Shown in pieces: positions 9,445 to 18,135 of a stretch of DNA of 64,000 bases (positions are counted from its first letter, which is position 1; every line of letters starts with the position of its first letter). The notes beneath the pieces are model-generated. The model was not told the origin of the DNA. It worked only from the letters and a program-made list of their open reading frames with translations, and searched no databases. The position numbers and the translations under genes are program-made. The DNA lies in assembly GCA_041398905.1 (NCBI GenBank), contig JAWKTV010000015.1, positions 62,001 through 126,000 of the forward strand, in the 5' to 3' direction. This DNA comes from JAWKTV01 sp041398905 (GTDB taxonomy: Bacteria > Planctomycetota > Planctomycetia > Planctomycetales > Planctomycetaceae).

Positions 9445-10715
9445 CGGTCCGCCTCAAGAAAGTCCGTTCGTGGGACGCAACCGGTCGCACGAACCATTTG
9501 GCCCAAATCACCATCATCGCCCGGCAGCGTCACCGGCATGTAAGTGCGGTCCGTTCCACGCACCCAGCCCGGTTGATCCTCCACAGTCCGCTCGACAAGC
9601 ACCTGCAAAGGTCGACCGACCCAGCGTTGATAATACCGCGTCGCCAACTCCCGTTCCACAACTGCGAGTCGTTCCATCCGCGATTTCCGAACTCGCGGGT
9701 CCACCTGCTCGGTAAACGTCGCGGCCGGAGTTCCCTTCCGGGGGCTATAGGGAAACAGGTGAATCTTCATAAACTCGGCCTGTCGACAAGTCGCGACCGT
9801 TTCCTCGAACTCCGCCTCCGTCTCGCCCGGAAAACCGACGATCACGTCGGTCGTAAACGCAACGTCCGGCAGCACATCTCGTATCCGCCCCAGCTTGTCC
9901 AGAAACCGGCCGACCCGATAACGCCGACGCATCCGTTCCAGCACGCCGTCCGAACCACTCTGCAGAGCCGGATGAAACTGCGGACACAAATGCTCGCAAT
10001 CGGCAGCCGCCGATATGAAGTCCCGATCCACCTCGTTCGCTTCGATGCTCGACAGCCGCATCCGCCAGTCACCCGGAATCCGGTCCAGTTGACGAAACAG
10101 ATGCCACAAGCGAAACGGCGTCTGACCCGACTTCGCCCGCGTCGTGTCGACGCCGTAATGCCCCACGTGAATCCCGCAGATCACGATCTCTTTGTAGCCG
10201 TGGTCCACGAGTCGACGAACCTCCGACTCGATCTCTTCCGGCGATCGACTCCGCAGCCCCGGTCGCACCTGCGGGATGATGCAGTACGTGCATCGCAGGA
10301 TGCAGCCATCCTGCACCTTCACGTACGCCCGCTTGCGGCCTTCAAACTGACTGATGCCCGTCGGGATGTCCGTCACCCCTTGCCGATACAGCACGTCCGC
10401 CAGCTCGCGCTTGTCGGTCACCACCTCGAACACACCCGGCAGTTGACGCACCGTTGCCGGATCGCGGGTCGCGTAGCAGCCCATCACAATCGTTCGCGTT
10501 CCGGGATTCTCGCGGGCCAGCGCGCGAATCATCTTCCGCGACTTCGCATCCCCCTCGCCCGTCACCGTGCAAGTGTTGACCACGCACAGATCCGCCGCTT
10601 CCCCTTCCTCCGCCTCACGGAAATCGTGGCTCTCCAGTGCCTCCTTCACGAGCTGCGTCTCGTATTGGTTGACCTTGCAACCCAAAGTCACAAGCCGGCA
10701 GGTACGGGTCGACAT
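9438..10715 (-). CDS. mtaB: tRNA t6A37 methylthiotransferase MtaB (MiaB-like radical SAM)
   Basis: 425 residues. Converts t6A37 to ms2t6A37 in ANN-decoding tRNAs. Three MTTase parts are visible: the N-terminal UPF0004 domain (RLVTLGCKVNQYETQ, then VVNTCTVT and VMGCYAT giving three cluster cysteines), the radical SAM motif CILRCTYCIIP, and a C-terminal TRAM-like region. LGCKVNQYE favours MtaB over MiaB (LGCQMN). The ATG at 10715 was chosen because upstream residues in the same frame have no family similarity; no clear ribosome binding site. Overlaps the following STAS gene. Confidence 0.9.
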   Translation of the reverse strand: MSTRTCRLVTLGCKVNQYETQLVKEALESHDFREAEEGEAADLCVVNTCTVTGEGDAKSRKMIRALARENPGTRTIVMGCYATRDPATVRQLPGVFEVVTDKRELADVLYRQGVTDIPTGISQFEGRKRAYVKVQDGCILRCTYCIIPQVRPGLRSRSPEEIESEVRRLVDHGYKEIVICGIHVGHYGVDTTRAKSGQTPFRLWHLFRQLDRIPGDWRMRLSSIEANEVDRDFISAAADCEHLCPQFHPALQSGSDGVLERMRRRYRVGRFLDKLGRIRDVLPDVAFTTDVIVGFPGETEAEFEETVATCRQAEFMKIHLFPYSPRKGTPAATFTEQVDPRVRKSRMERLAVVERELATRYYQRWVGRPLQVLVERTVEDQPGWVRGTDRTYMPVTLPGDDGDLGQMVRATGCVPRTDFLEADRC

Positions 10716-11206
10716 GATCGGACGGTCGTTACGCGATTGAAAGACACCACCAGACCAGCGGCACCCCGCACGGTCGGCCGCCCACCGCGCGCAGTCACTC
10801 AGGGGCGCGCAGCGACGCTCCGGAGCATTGTTCAGCATCTCCGCACCCGAAGCAATCCTCAGCCTTGCCGGTGTCCCTCCTGGAGCCACTGTCCGCGCCG
10901 CGGACAGTGGCAAGCAGTCACCAGGTCCACAGTTCGCCCCATCGTCTCAGGTGACTCGAAAAAAAGCGGGCTGGCCAGCCCTGATGTGATCATCGCCGCG
11001 ACCCACGTTGCTGGCGTGCAGAACCAGTCGGACGTTTCCCGGAATTCGGTCGACCTGACCCCACAGGCTTCTGACAACCTGCGAGCGGTGGGAAACAGCC
11101 CGGTCCGACAACCTGACGGTTGCCGGGACAAAGCGGAGAACGGCGACTCTCAAACCGAGCACCCGCTGGTGCGCCTCACCTGTTTCGCATCCACCCACGG
11201 CCTCAC

Positions 11207-12007
11207 TCAGCCACTCGTCGTCCCGAGGTCCACGCGCAGCCCGTCGTAAGCCAGCTCAATCCCCTGTGGTAGCCGGGCGTTGGTTGCCTCGTATCCCAGC
11301 CGGTGCGACACATGCGTGAAGTACGTTCGCCGCGGACGCACTCGCTCCGAGACCGCAATCGCCTGAGGCACGCTGAAGTGCGTCGGATGTTCTTCATCGA
11401 ACAGCGCGTCGATGATCAGTGTCTCCAGCCCCTCCAGCAGCGGCCAACTCTCGTCCGGGATCGCGTTGCAGTCCGTGCAGAACGCCACGTCGTTGATCCG
11501 GAACCCCAGCACCGGCAGCGTCCCATGCATCAGCCGAATCGGCCGGATGCGATACCCCAGCAGCTCGAACGGCTCCGTGCCGATCGTCTGAAAAGCCAGA
11601 TCCGGACGCGAATGCAAACCCTGCGTCGTGTCAAACGCATAGCTGAATGTCTGGCGAATCGCCGCCTCGACACGTTGCTCGCAGTACAGGTCGACCGACC
11701 GCTTTCGCTTGTAACCAAAGATTCGCAGGTCATCTAAACCCAGAATGTGATCCGCGTGCGCATGGGTGTAAATCACCGCTTCCGCCATCCCGATCCTTTC
11801 GCGCACCAGTTGCAGCCGCAACTCCGGCGGAGTGTCGATCAGGAACGTCCCCTCCGGAGCATGCACCGCGACCCCTGTTCGCATCCGCTGGTCGCGGGGA
11901 TTCGACGAAGTGCAGACCGCACAGTCGCAACCGATCATCGGCACCCCCATGCTGGTGCCTGTCCCCATCAGAATCATTGTGCCGGGCGTCGCGGGCGGAA
12001 AGCTCAT
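11207..12007 (-). CDS. MBL-fold metallo-hydrolase, PhnP/phosphoribosyl cyclic phosphodiesterase type
   Basis: 266 residues. The metallo-beta-lactamase signature THAHADHILGLDD (HxHxDH) is near residue 80. The N-terminal MGTGTSMGVPMIGCDCAVC with a paired Cys motif, followed by SNPRDQRMRT, is characteristic of the PhnP-like subgroup, which hydrolyses cyclic phosphodiesters such as phosphoribosyl 1,2-cyclic phosphate. Later metal ligands are in IRLMHGT and YFTHVSH. No phn genes are nearby, so the substrate is open. Its ATG overlaps the stop of the upstream M42 peptidase gene by one base (TGATG), implying a two-gene operon. Confidence 0.85.
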   Translation of the reverse strand: MSFPPATPGTMILMGTGTSMGVPMIGCDCAVCTSSNPRDQRMRTGVAVHAPEGTFLIDTPPELRLQLVRERIGMAEAVIYTHAHADHILGLDDLRIFGYKRKRSVDLYCEQRVEAAIRQTFSYAFDTTQGLHSRPDLAFQTIGTEPFELLGYRIRPIRLMHGTLPVLGFRINDVAFCTDCNAIPDESWPLLEGLETLIIDALFDEEHPTHFSVPQAIAVSERVRPRRTYFTHVSHRLGYEATNARLPQGIELAYDGLRVDLGTTSG

Positions 12008-13095
12008 CAGTAGCGCAACAGTTGCTCACGGTTCTGGAGACGATGGACCGTCGCGACAACCAGCGCGATCAGCGAGTCGACATCCCGCAGGTCGATCATC
12101 TCGACGGCCGAATGAGAGTACCGCCTCGCCAGCCCCAGCACCATCGCGGCGATTTCGCCCGATGCCTGCTGAGCCGCGGTCGCATCGGTGATGCCCGCTG
12201 TGTCCACCACCATCTGGTAGGGAATCTGCTCCGCCTCGGCCGCCTGCCGCATCAGCTCACGCAGCGGACCATGCGTCGACAGCCCGCTCGTCTCCCGCAC
12301 CTTCAACAGCGGTCCCGCTCCAATCCGCCACGGCAACTGCTCAGGCGACAGGTCCGGCGTACCGCCCGCCGGCACTGTGTCGATCGCGATCACCACATCG
12401 GGACGCACCTTGGCCGCCGCCACCAGCGCGCCCCGCAGGCCAATCTCCTCTTCCACCGTCACCACGCACCACACCTCACAGTTCGGTCGACTCGCCGAGA
12501 GCGCACGCGCCGACTCCAGCAGACACACCAGTCCCGCCCGGTTGTCGATCCCCTTCCCCACGTACCGCTGCGGATGACGCGTCGCCGTCAACGGACCGAC
12601 GAACGCCACCGGCGTGCCCGCCTCGATCCCCCATTCCTCCAACTGTCGACCCGACTCCGCACCCACATCAATGAACAACTCCTCGATCGCCGGCACCAGC
12701 CGCGCGGCCTCGCCGCTCAACACATGTCCCGGCTTCACACCAACGACGCCCGCCAACGCACCCGTCTTCGACAGCACCCGTACCCGCTGCCCCGGCAGCA
12801 CCATCTGCGTCGGATGTCCCACCCGCGTGAACCGCAGAAAGCCATCAGGACGCAGCGAAGTGATCATCAGCCCCACTTCATCCGCGTGCGCCATCAGCAT
12901 CACCCGCAGCGAATCCTCACCCGACCCCCCCAGCCGTCCGTACACGTTCCCGCACGTCCACTTCGACCTGGTCGCAGACGCTCGCCAGCTGCGTCCGCAC
13001 CTCCCGCTGCACCGGCTCTTCAAAGCCGGACGGAGCATCCAGCTCGGTCCACCACCGGCCGCCCGCGCCAGGTTTGAAAAAATGGCATCGCTCAT
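12007..13095 (-). CDS. M42-family metallo-aminopeptidase (frameshifted near N-terminus in assembly)
   Basis: About 362 residues, normal for M42 glutamyl aminopeptidase/deblocking peptidases. Metal ligands and catalytic residues are recognisable: MAHADEVGLMI, GKGIDNRAG, VEEEIGLRGA, AIDT, and DTAGITDATA near the end. The expected N-terminal TELDAPSGFEEPVQREV is present but in a neighbouring frame, so two compensating single-base errors are inferred, one between 13050 and 13095 and one near 12946-12951 (where VRE joins NVYGRLGG). ATG at 13095 gives MSDAIFSNLARAAGG; an alternative ATG lies at 13114 in the other frame. Coupled by TGATG to the metallo-hydrolase gene. Confidence 0.82.
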   Translation of the reverse strand: MSDAIFSNLARAAGGGPSWMLRPALKSRCSGRCGRSWRASATRSKWTCGNVYGRLGGSGEDSLRVMLMAHADEVGLMITSLRPDGFLRFTRVGHPTQMVLPGQRVRVLSKTGALAGVVGVKPGHVLSGEAARLVPAIEELFIDVGAESGRQLEEWGIEAGTPVAFVGPLTATRHPQRYVGKGIDNRAGLVCLLESARALSASRPNCEVWCVVTVEEEIGLRGALVAAAKVRPDVVIAIDTVPAGGTPDLSPEQLPWRIGAGPLLKVRETSGLSTHGPLRELMRQAAEAEQIPYQMVVDTAGITDATAAQQASGEIAAMVLGLARRYSHSAVEMIDLRDVDSLIALVVATVHRLQNREQLLRY

Positions 13096-13325
13096 CGCCA
13101 ACACCCCGGGACATGCTCACTCGGTTGATCGATCTCCACTGCGGACGAGTTTAGCAGCCCGTTCAACAACTCGTACCACCGACCTCCAGTCCGTCACCGA
13201 CGACTCGCCGCACATCCTCCCACTTTCACGGACAATCCTTACACTGCCGCCTGCTGGTTCCCCCCAACATCTCACACCTGCCGCGGACCGCGTCCTCGCC
13301 GGCCGGCTCGACAGTGGATCCCCGC

Positions 13326-14849
13326 ATGCAAATCGATCCTTCATTGCAGTGGCTCCTCGGCGTGACGCTCGTGGTTTACATCCTGGTGATGTACGGCATC
13401 GGCTGGTTTGCACAGGGGAAAGTCACGACCGCGGAGGACTTCATCGTCGCCGGGCGACGCCTCCCGCTCTCGCTCGCCTGGATGACGCTGCTGGCGACCT
13501 GGTTCGGCGCGGGCACGATCCTCACCGCCGCCGATGAAGTCCGAGCCGACGGCCTCCGCGCCGCCGCGCTCGACCCCTTCGGCGCCGGCTGCTGCCTCCT
13601 CTTCACCGGACTCTTCGTCGCCGGGCCGATGTGGCGGCTCAAGCTGCTCACCGTCCCCGACTTCTTTCGCCAGCGGTTCGGGCCCTCCGCCGAACTGCTC
13701 GCTTCGTTCATCATGGTCCCGAGCTACTTCGGCTGGATCGCCGCCCAGTTCGTCGCCCTGGCCGGCGTGCTGGAACTCTTCTTCAACATCCCGCCATCCG
13801 TCGGGTTGGTGGTCGTCGCGATCATCGGCACCGGTTACACCCTGATGGGCGGCATGTGGTCCGTCACCCTCACTGACGCCGTTCAGATCGCCCTCGTCCT
13901 CGGCGGTCTCCTGATTCTTGGCGGCGTCGTGCTCGTCGAGCTCGGCACCGGCAACCTGTTCACCGGAGCGCAGCGACTCGCCAACGATACCGACCCCGAA
14001 CTCCTCGTGCTCATTCCCACAGCCGATCGTGTCCAACTGCTCGGCTGGCTGGGAGTCTTCGTCACCGGCGCGCTCGGCAACGTGCCCGGTCAGGACCTCA
14101 TGCAGCGGGTCTTCTCCTCCAACTCCGAACGCACCGCCAAGTCCGCCTGTCTGATCGCCGGCGTCGCCTACCTCACGTTCGGTGCGATTCCGCTGATGCT
14201 TGCGCTGGCGGGTCGCCTGCTGTTCCCCGAAGACCTCAACACCGCCATCCTGCCGTCGCTCGCTCACGAGTTCCTCAGCCCCTGGATCGCCGTCGTCTTC
14301 GTCGTCGCGATCCTCTCGGCCATTCTCTCCACGATCGACAGCGCGATCCTCTCACCCGCCAGCGTCCTCTCAGAAAACGTCTTCTCCCGCTTCGGAACCG
14401 GTGACCTGCTCTATCGCAACCGCCTCGCCGTCCTGCTCGTCGCGGCGTGCAGCCTCGTCCTCGCCTACGTCGGCGAGGACGCATACGCCCTGCTCGAAGA
14501 AGCCTACCTCCTCACGCTCGTCGGGCTGTTCGTCCCGCTCATCATCGGCCTCTACTCGACGCCCCGCGGCGGTGCGGCCGCGATCGCCAGTATGCTCACC
14601 GGCACCGGCATCTGGGCCATGCACTTCGCCCTCGGCTGGGAGACCTTCCTCAGCGGGGTGCCCCCCATCGCGGACTGGCACCTCCCGGTCTCACTGATGG
14701 CGACCCTCGGCGGGCTCCTCGCCTACTTCCTCTGCGAGCCACCTGGCGCATCCGCTGGCACCGACCCGCGCCCGCTGCCGAATAGCACCCCGGCGGAGAT
14801 GCACGACGCGTTTCAGCCTTCCGAATGCCACAGACGCCACGTCTTGTAA
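13326..14849 (+). CDS. Sodium:solute symporter (SSS family)
   Basis: About 507 residues, integral inner-membrane transporter with roughly 12-13 hydrophobic segments. The SSS hallmarks are present: AEDFIVAGRRLPLSLAWMTL after helix 1, the GTGYTLMGGMWSVTLTDAVQ stretch, GNVPGQDLMQRVFSSNSERT, and SAILSTIDSAILSPASV in the sodium-binding helix region. Substrate cannot be read from sequence; the GxxSVTLTDAVQ form is common to Na+/proline- and solute-type members. In-frame GTG at 13314 is an alternative start. The C-terminus overlaps the convergent CoA-disulfide reductase gene by 37 bases, so the last dozen residues could reflect a shifted end. Confidence 0.88.
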   Translation: MQIDPSLQWLLGVTLVVYILVMYGIGWFAQGKVTTAEDFIVAGRRLPLSLAWMTLLATWFGAGTILTAADEVRADGLRAAALDPFGAGCCLLFTGLFVAGPMWRLKLLTVPDFFRQRFGPSAELLASFIMVPSYFGWIAAQFVALAGVLELFFNIPPSVGLVVVAIIGTGYTLMGGMWSVTLTDAVQIALVLGGLLILGGVVLVELGTGNLFTGAQRLANDTDPELLVLIPTADRVQLLGWLGVFVTGALGNVPGQDLMQRVFSSNSERTAKSACLIAGVAYLTFGAIPLMLALAGRLLFPEDLNTAILPSLAHEFLSPWIAVVFVVAILSAILSTIDSAILSPASVLSENVFSRFGTGDLLYRNRLAVLLVAACSLVLAYVGEDAYALLEEAYLLTLVGLFVPLIIGLYSTPRGGAAAIASMLTGTGIWAMHFALGWETFLSGVPPIADWHLPVSLMATLGGLLAYFLCEPPGASAGTDPRPLPNSTPAEMHDAFQPSECHRRHVL

Positions 14850-16462
14850 CCCCCGCTCAGGTTCCGCACCTCCCGACCCGACTGCAGCAGAATCCGCGTC
14901 GCCAGATAGCCCCGCTGCCCCACCTGGCAGTACGCCACGATCGGTCGATCCACTGGCAACTCGCCCGACCGTTGTCGCAGTTCGTCCACCGGAATGTTGA
15001 TCGCCACCGGCAGGTGACCGCGCCCGTATTCCTCGACGGTCCGCACATCGACCAGCAGCGGCCGCGCCTCGGGGTCGAGCGCTTCGAGCGCCGCCACATC
15101 AATCTGCGGATGATCCTCACGCAGTAGTCCCGCCGCCACGAACCCCGCCATGTTCACCGCGTCCTTCGCCGACCCGAACTGTGGAGCGTAGGCCAGCTCT
15201 GCCTCCTCGAGGTCGTACACCGTCATCCCCCCCTGAATCGCCATCGCGATCACGTCGATCCGCTTGTCGACCCCGGCTCCGCCAACCCCTTGCGCCCCCA
15301 GCACCCGGCCCGACTCCGGATCAAACAGCAGCTTCAGCGTCATCTGTTCAGCACCCGGGTAGTACCCCGCGTGATCGGCGGGATGCACGTAGATCATCCG
15401 ATACGAACGCCCCACGCGCTGCAGCACCTTCTCCGATGCCCCGGTCATCGCAGCCGTCATCCCGAACAGACCCACCACCGCCGTCCCCTGCGTTCCCCGA
15501 TACCGGCTGTCGCGACCGAAGATGTGATCAGCGGCGATCCGCCCCTGACGATTCGCCGGCCCCGCCAATGGCACCTGCGTCGGACACTGCAGCACAAAGT
15601 CCGTCGTCTCCACCGCGTCTCCCACCGCGTAGACATCCGGGTCGGTCGTCTGCTGATGCTCGTTCACCCGAATCCCCCCCCGCGGCCCGACCTCCAGACC
15701 CGCCGCGACCGCCAACTGGTTCTCCGGACGCACGCCGATCCCGAGCGCCACCATGTCCGCGGGAATCTCCACGCCGGACTTCAAGCGGACCAGCAGCCCG
15801 TCATCCGTCGCGGTAAAGCCGTCAGCCGAGTCACCCAGCAGCACACGCACCCCCTGCGATCGCAGCTTCTCCAGCAGCGGAGTCGTCATCTCACGATCCA
15901 GCGGCGGCAACACCTGATCCTGCAGCTCCACCAGCGTCGTCTCGATCCCCAGACCAACAAAGTTCTCCACCAGTTCCAGACCGATAAAGCCCGCGCCCAC
16001 CACCACCGCCCGCCGAACTCCCGCGTCAATCTTCCCCTTGATGCGATCGGTATCCTGCAGGTTCCGCAGCGTGTACACACCCGGCAGATCAATCCCCGGA
16101 ATCGGCGGCTTCAGCGGCGCGGCTCCGGGGGCCAGCAGCAGCTTGTCGTACGACTCGTCATACTCACGGTTCGCCGCGAGGTCGCGAATGCGGACCGTCT
16201 TGTTCGCCCGGTCGATCGACACCACCTCCGATCGCGTCCGCACATCGAGCTGGAACCGCTCCCGCATCCGCTGGGGCGTCACCACCAACAGCTTGCTCCG
16301 CTCCTCAATCATCCCGCCGATGTAGTACGGCAGCCCACAGTTGGCGAACGACACATCCGGCCCCCGCTCGACGAGAACGATCTCCGCCTCCTCCGAGAGC
16401 CGCCGCGCCCGAGCCGCCGCCGATGCTCCACCCGCAACGCCGCCCACAATCACCAGCTTCAT
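14813..16462 (-). CDS. CoA-disulfide reductase / NADH-dependent persulfide reductase with rhodanese domain
   Basis: 549 residues. ATG at 16462 follows GAGGAG with about nine bases spacing. FAD-binding Rossmann motif at the N-terminus (VIVGGVAGGASAAARARRL), single redox Cys in SFANCGLPYYIGG, NAD(P)H Rossmann motif (VVVGAGFIGLELVENF), FAD motif DVYAVGDAVE, then a C-terminal rhodanese domain with catalytic Cys in IVAYCQVGQRGYLATRIL. This architecture matches the CoADR-RHD/Npsr group, which reduces CoA-disulfides or CoA-persulfides, so a role in sulfane-sulfur handling is likely. A second rhodanese lies at 55.3 kb, and cysK is also in the window. Confidence 0.9.
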   Translation of the reverse strand: MKLVIVGGVAGGASAAARARRLSEEAEIVLVERGPDVSFANCGLPYYIGGMIEERSKLLVVTPQRMRERFQLDVRTRSEVVSIDRANKTVRIRDLAANREYDESYDKLLLAPGAAPLKPPIPGIDLPGVYTLRNLQDTDRIKGKIDAGVRRAVVVGAGFIGLELVENFVGLGIETTLVELQDQVLPPLDREMTTPLLEKLRSQGVRVLLGDSADGFTATDDGLLVRLKSGVEIPADMVALGIGVRPENQLAVAAGLEVGPRGGIRVNEHQQTTDPDVYAVGDAVETTDFVLQCPTQVPLAGPANRQGRIAADHIFGRDSRYRGTQGTAVVGLFGMTAAMTGASEKVLQRVGRSYRMIYVHPADHAGYYPGAEQMTLKLLFDPESGRVLGAQGVGGAGVDKRIDVIAMAIQGGMTVYDLEEAELAYAPQFGSAKDAVNMAGFVAAGLLREDHPQIDVAALEALDPEARPLLVDVRTVEEYGRGHLPVAINIPVDELRQRSGELPVDRPIVAYCQVGQRGYLATRILLQSGREVRNLSGGYKTWRLWHSEG

Positions 16463-16530
16463 AGCCGCCCGCTCCTCTTGAGTGATCCTTGTTCGCGCTC
16501 TTGATTGATCGCTTCCCACAACTCAGTCGT

Positions 16531-16555
16531 AATATCGACACTAGACGACATATTG
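16531..16555. promoter_or_regulatory. AT-rich promoter/operator candidate upstream of the CoA-disulfide reductase gene
   Basis: A local AT-rich island with AATAT...ATATT arms 14 bases apart. On the minus strand GGACAA, an 18-base spacer and TATTAC give a weak promoter-like arrangement about 70 bases before the ATG. Tentative. Confidence 0.25.
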
Positions 16556-16694
16556 TCCAGCGATTCTCCCGCAATCCTCGTTCCTGAAAATGAGGGCGTC
16601 CTTCACGTCACCCCGCCTGTCCGCCCAACTTCGACCGCACCCGTCAGTCTCGGCCGAACTTCACGCCTCCCGCCAACACCGCGGACACCATCGC

Positions 16695-16732
16695 ACAGGG
16701 CTCGGGAAGAGCCGCCTCCTCCCGAGCCTGTC
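16695..16732 (-). terminator. Hairpin terminator after the NHL-repeat gene
   Basis: GGCTCGGGA pairs perfectly with TCCCGAGCC, extended by ACAG/TGT with one bulge. It lies just past the stop of the minus-strand NHL gene. No U-tract is evident. Confidence 0.5.
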
Positions 16733-16759
16733 GATCATCCAGTCGGCGACGACCGCGCG

Positions 16760-17932
16760 CTAGACCCGCTTCAGGAACGTCACCCGGCCCGCTTCCACCC
16801 ACTCCGTGACGAAGATGTTTCCGTCCTTGTCGAAGCAGGCGTCGTGCGGATGCACGAACTTGCCATCCACCCAGGTCGCCGGATTCCCGCGAATCTGCAT
16901 CTTCAGCACTTCGGCCGTCCACGCCCCGTCGTAACCCAGGTTGCCCACCAACTGGTTCTTGCCATCGAAGATCAGCACGCGGGCATGCAGGTCCGGCACC
17001 AGCATCAATTCACCCTGCGTGTCGACGTCCGCCGGGAACGAAATCGGCAGGCAGCCTTCCGCCGGGAAGTCGGTATACGCCGCCATTCGCTTCTCCAGGT
17101 CCGCTTCGGTCGGCGGAGGAGCTTCCTTCTGCGACAGCACACCCTGAATCACCGACACCGGCTTCCCGTCCAGCGTGAAGTACTGCAGCCGGCTGTTGGC
17201 ACGGTCCGCGATCACCAGCATCGGCTCACGCCCCGGACGATCATCCAGCCACTGCCCGTGCGGCGTCTGCATCTTGCCGGGCTGCGCACCACCCCCACCC
17301 CACGAGCGAATCCACTTCCCGTCACTGTCGTACTGATGCAGGAAGTTCGACCCGTAGCCATCGCCGATGTACAGGTCTCCCGTCGGGCCAAAGCAGACGT
17401 TCGTCGGCCGAAACTTGTTGATGTTGTCGTACAGGTCCGCTTCGGTCGGGTACTGCTTCTTCCACTCGACCTCACCATTCAGGTCACACTTGATGACCTG
17501 CCGGTTGTGCGTATCGCACAGATACAGCTTCGGCCCACCATCCTCATACCGGATGTCGATGCCGTGCCCGCCGCCCGCGTACTCCTGGCCGAACGACCGC
17601 ACGTACTTCCCCTCGGCATCGAACACCACGATCGTGTCGCACGGCGCGTTCTCCCGCCCCTGATGCTTCACGTAGATGAAGCCGTCCCGGTCCACCGTCA
17701 CGCCGTGAGTGTTCCGCCACTTGATCGAATCCGGCAGCTCACCCCAGCCGTGATGGCATTCGTACTGATAGTCCCCTTCCCCCACGATCACAGGCTTCGT
17801 ACCCGCCTTGTCTTCCGCACCCAGAATCGCCGGCGCGAAACCAGCCGCCAAGACGCCCGCCCCCGCCTGCTGCAGAAACTGACGACGATTCGATCGAACA
17901 GACGGATCAGTGGAAGGATTCGGTTCGGACAT
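16760..17932 (-). CDS. Tat-exported NHL-repeat (six-bladed beta-propeller) protein
   Basis: 390 residues. ATG at 17932 has AAGGA about nine bases upstream. A Tat signal is clear: SNRRQFLQQAGAGVLAAGF, typically ending at AxA-like ILGAE. The body has NHL/6-bladed propeller repeats: NTHGVTVDRDGFIYVKHQG, KYVRSFGQEY, GPTGDLYIGDGYGSNFLHQY, VHPHDACFDKDGNIFVTEWV. Such proteins are plentiful in planctomycetes as periplasmic propellers resembling peptidyl-alpha-hydroxyglycine lyase-type folds. Substrate or partner is unknown. Divergently placed to the glycoside-hydrolase-like gene starting at 18136, hinting at a polysaccharide-related locus. Confidence 0.85.
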   Translation of the reverse strand: MSEPNPSTDPSVRSNRRQFLQQAGAGVLAAGFAPAILGAEDKAGTKPVIVGEGDYQYECHHGWGELPDSIKWRNTHGVTVDRDGFIYVKHQGRENAPCDTIVVFDAEGKYVRSFGQEYAGGGHGIDIRYEDGGPKLYLCDTHNRQVIKCDLNGEVEWKKQYPTEADLYDNINKFRPTNVCFGPTGDLYIGDGYGSNFLHQYDSDGKWIRSWGGGGAQPGKMQTPHGQWLDDRPGREPMLVIADRANSRLQYFTLDGKPVSVIQGVLSQKEAPPPTEADLEKRMAAYTDFPAEGCLPISFPADVDTQGELMLVPDLHARVLIFDGKNQLVGNLGYDGAWTAEVLKMQIRGNPATWVDGKFVHPHDACFDKDGNIFVTEWVEAGRVTFLKRV

Positions 17933-18135
17933 GAAAGCGGTCCTTGATAATGGAGTCGAGTGAACAGTCGGCCCGCCACCTGTGTCGACACCTCCGACCC
18001 GGTTTCGCGAACGCCGCCCTCGCACTAAAGTGCGCTGATGGGAAGTCTGCAGAGTCCGATCCACATTGTCCAGTGGTCCACCACGCCTGCCCAGCCCTCC
18101 ACCCTCAACTCTCCACCCTCCACTGTCATCTCCCC

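Noticed and set aside
13341..14267. Minus-strand 308-codon frame opposite the symporter gene
   Set aside because: Translation is Gly/Glu/Asp-rich without motifs, whereas the plus strand encodes a complete sodium:solute symporter.
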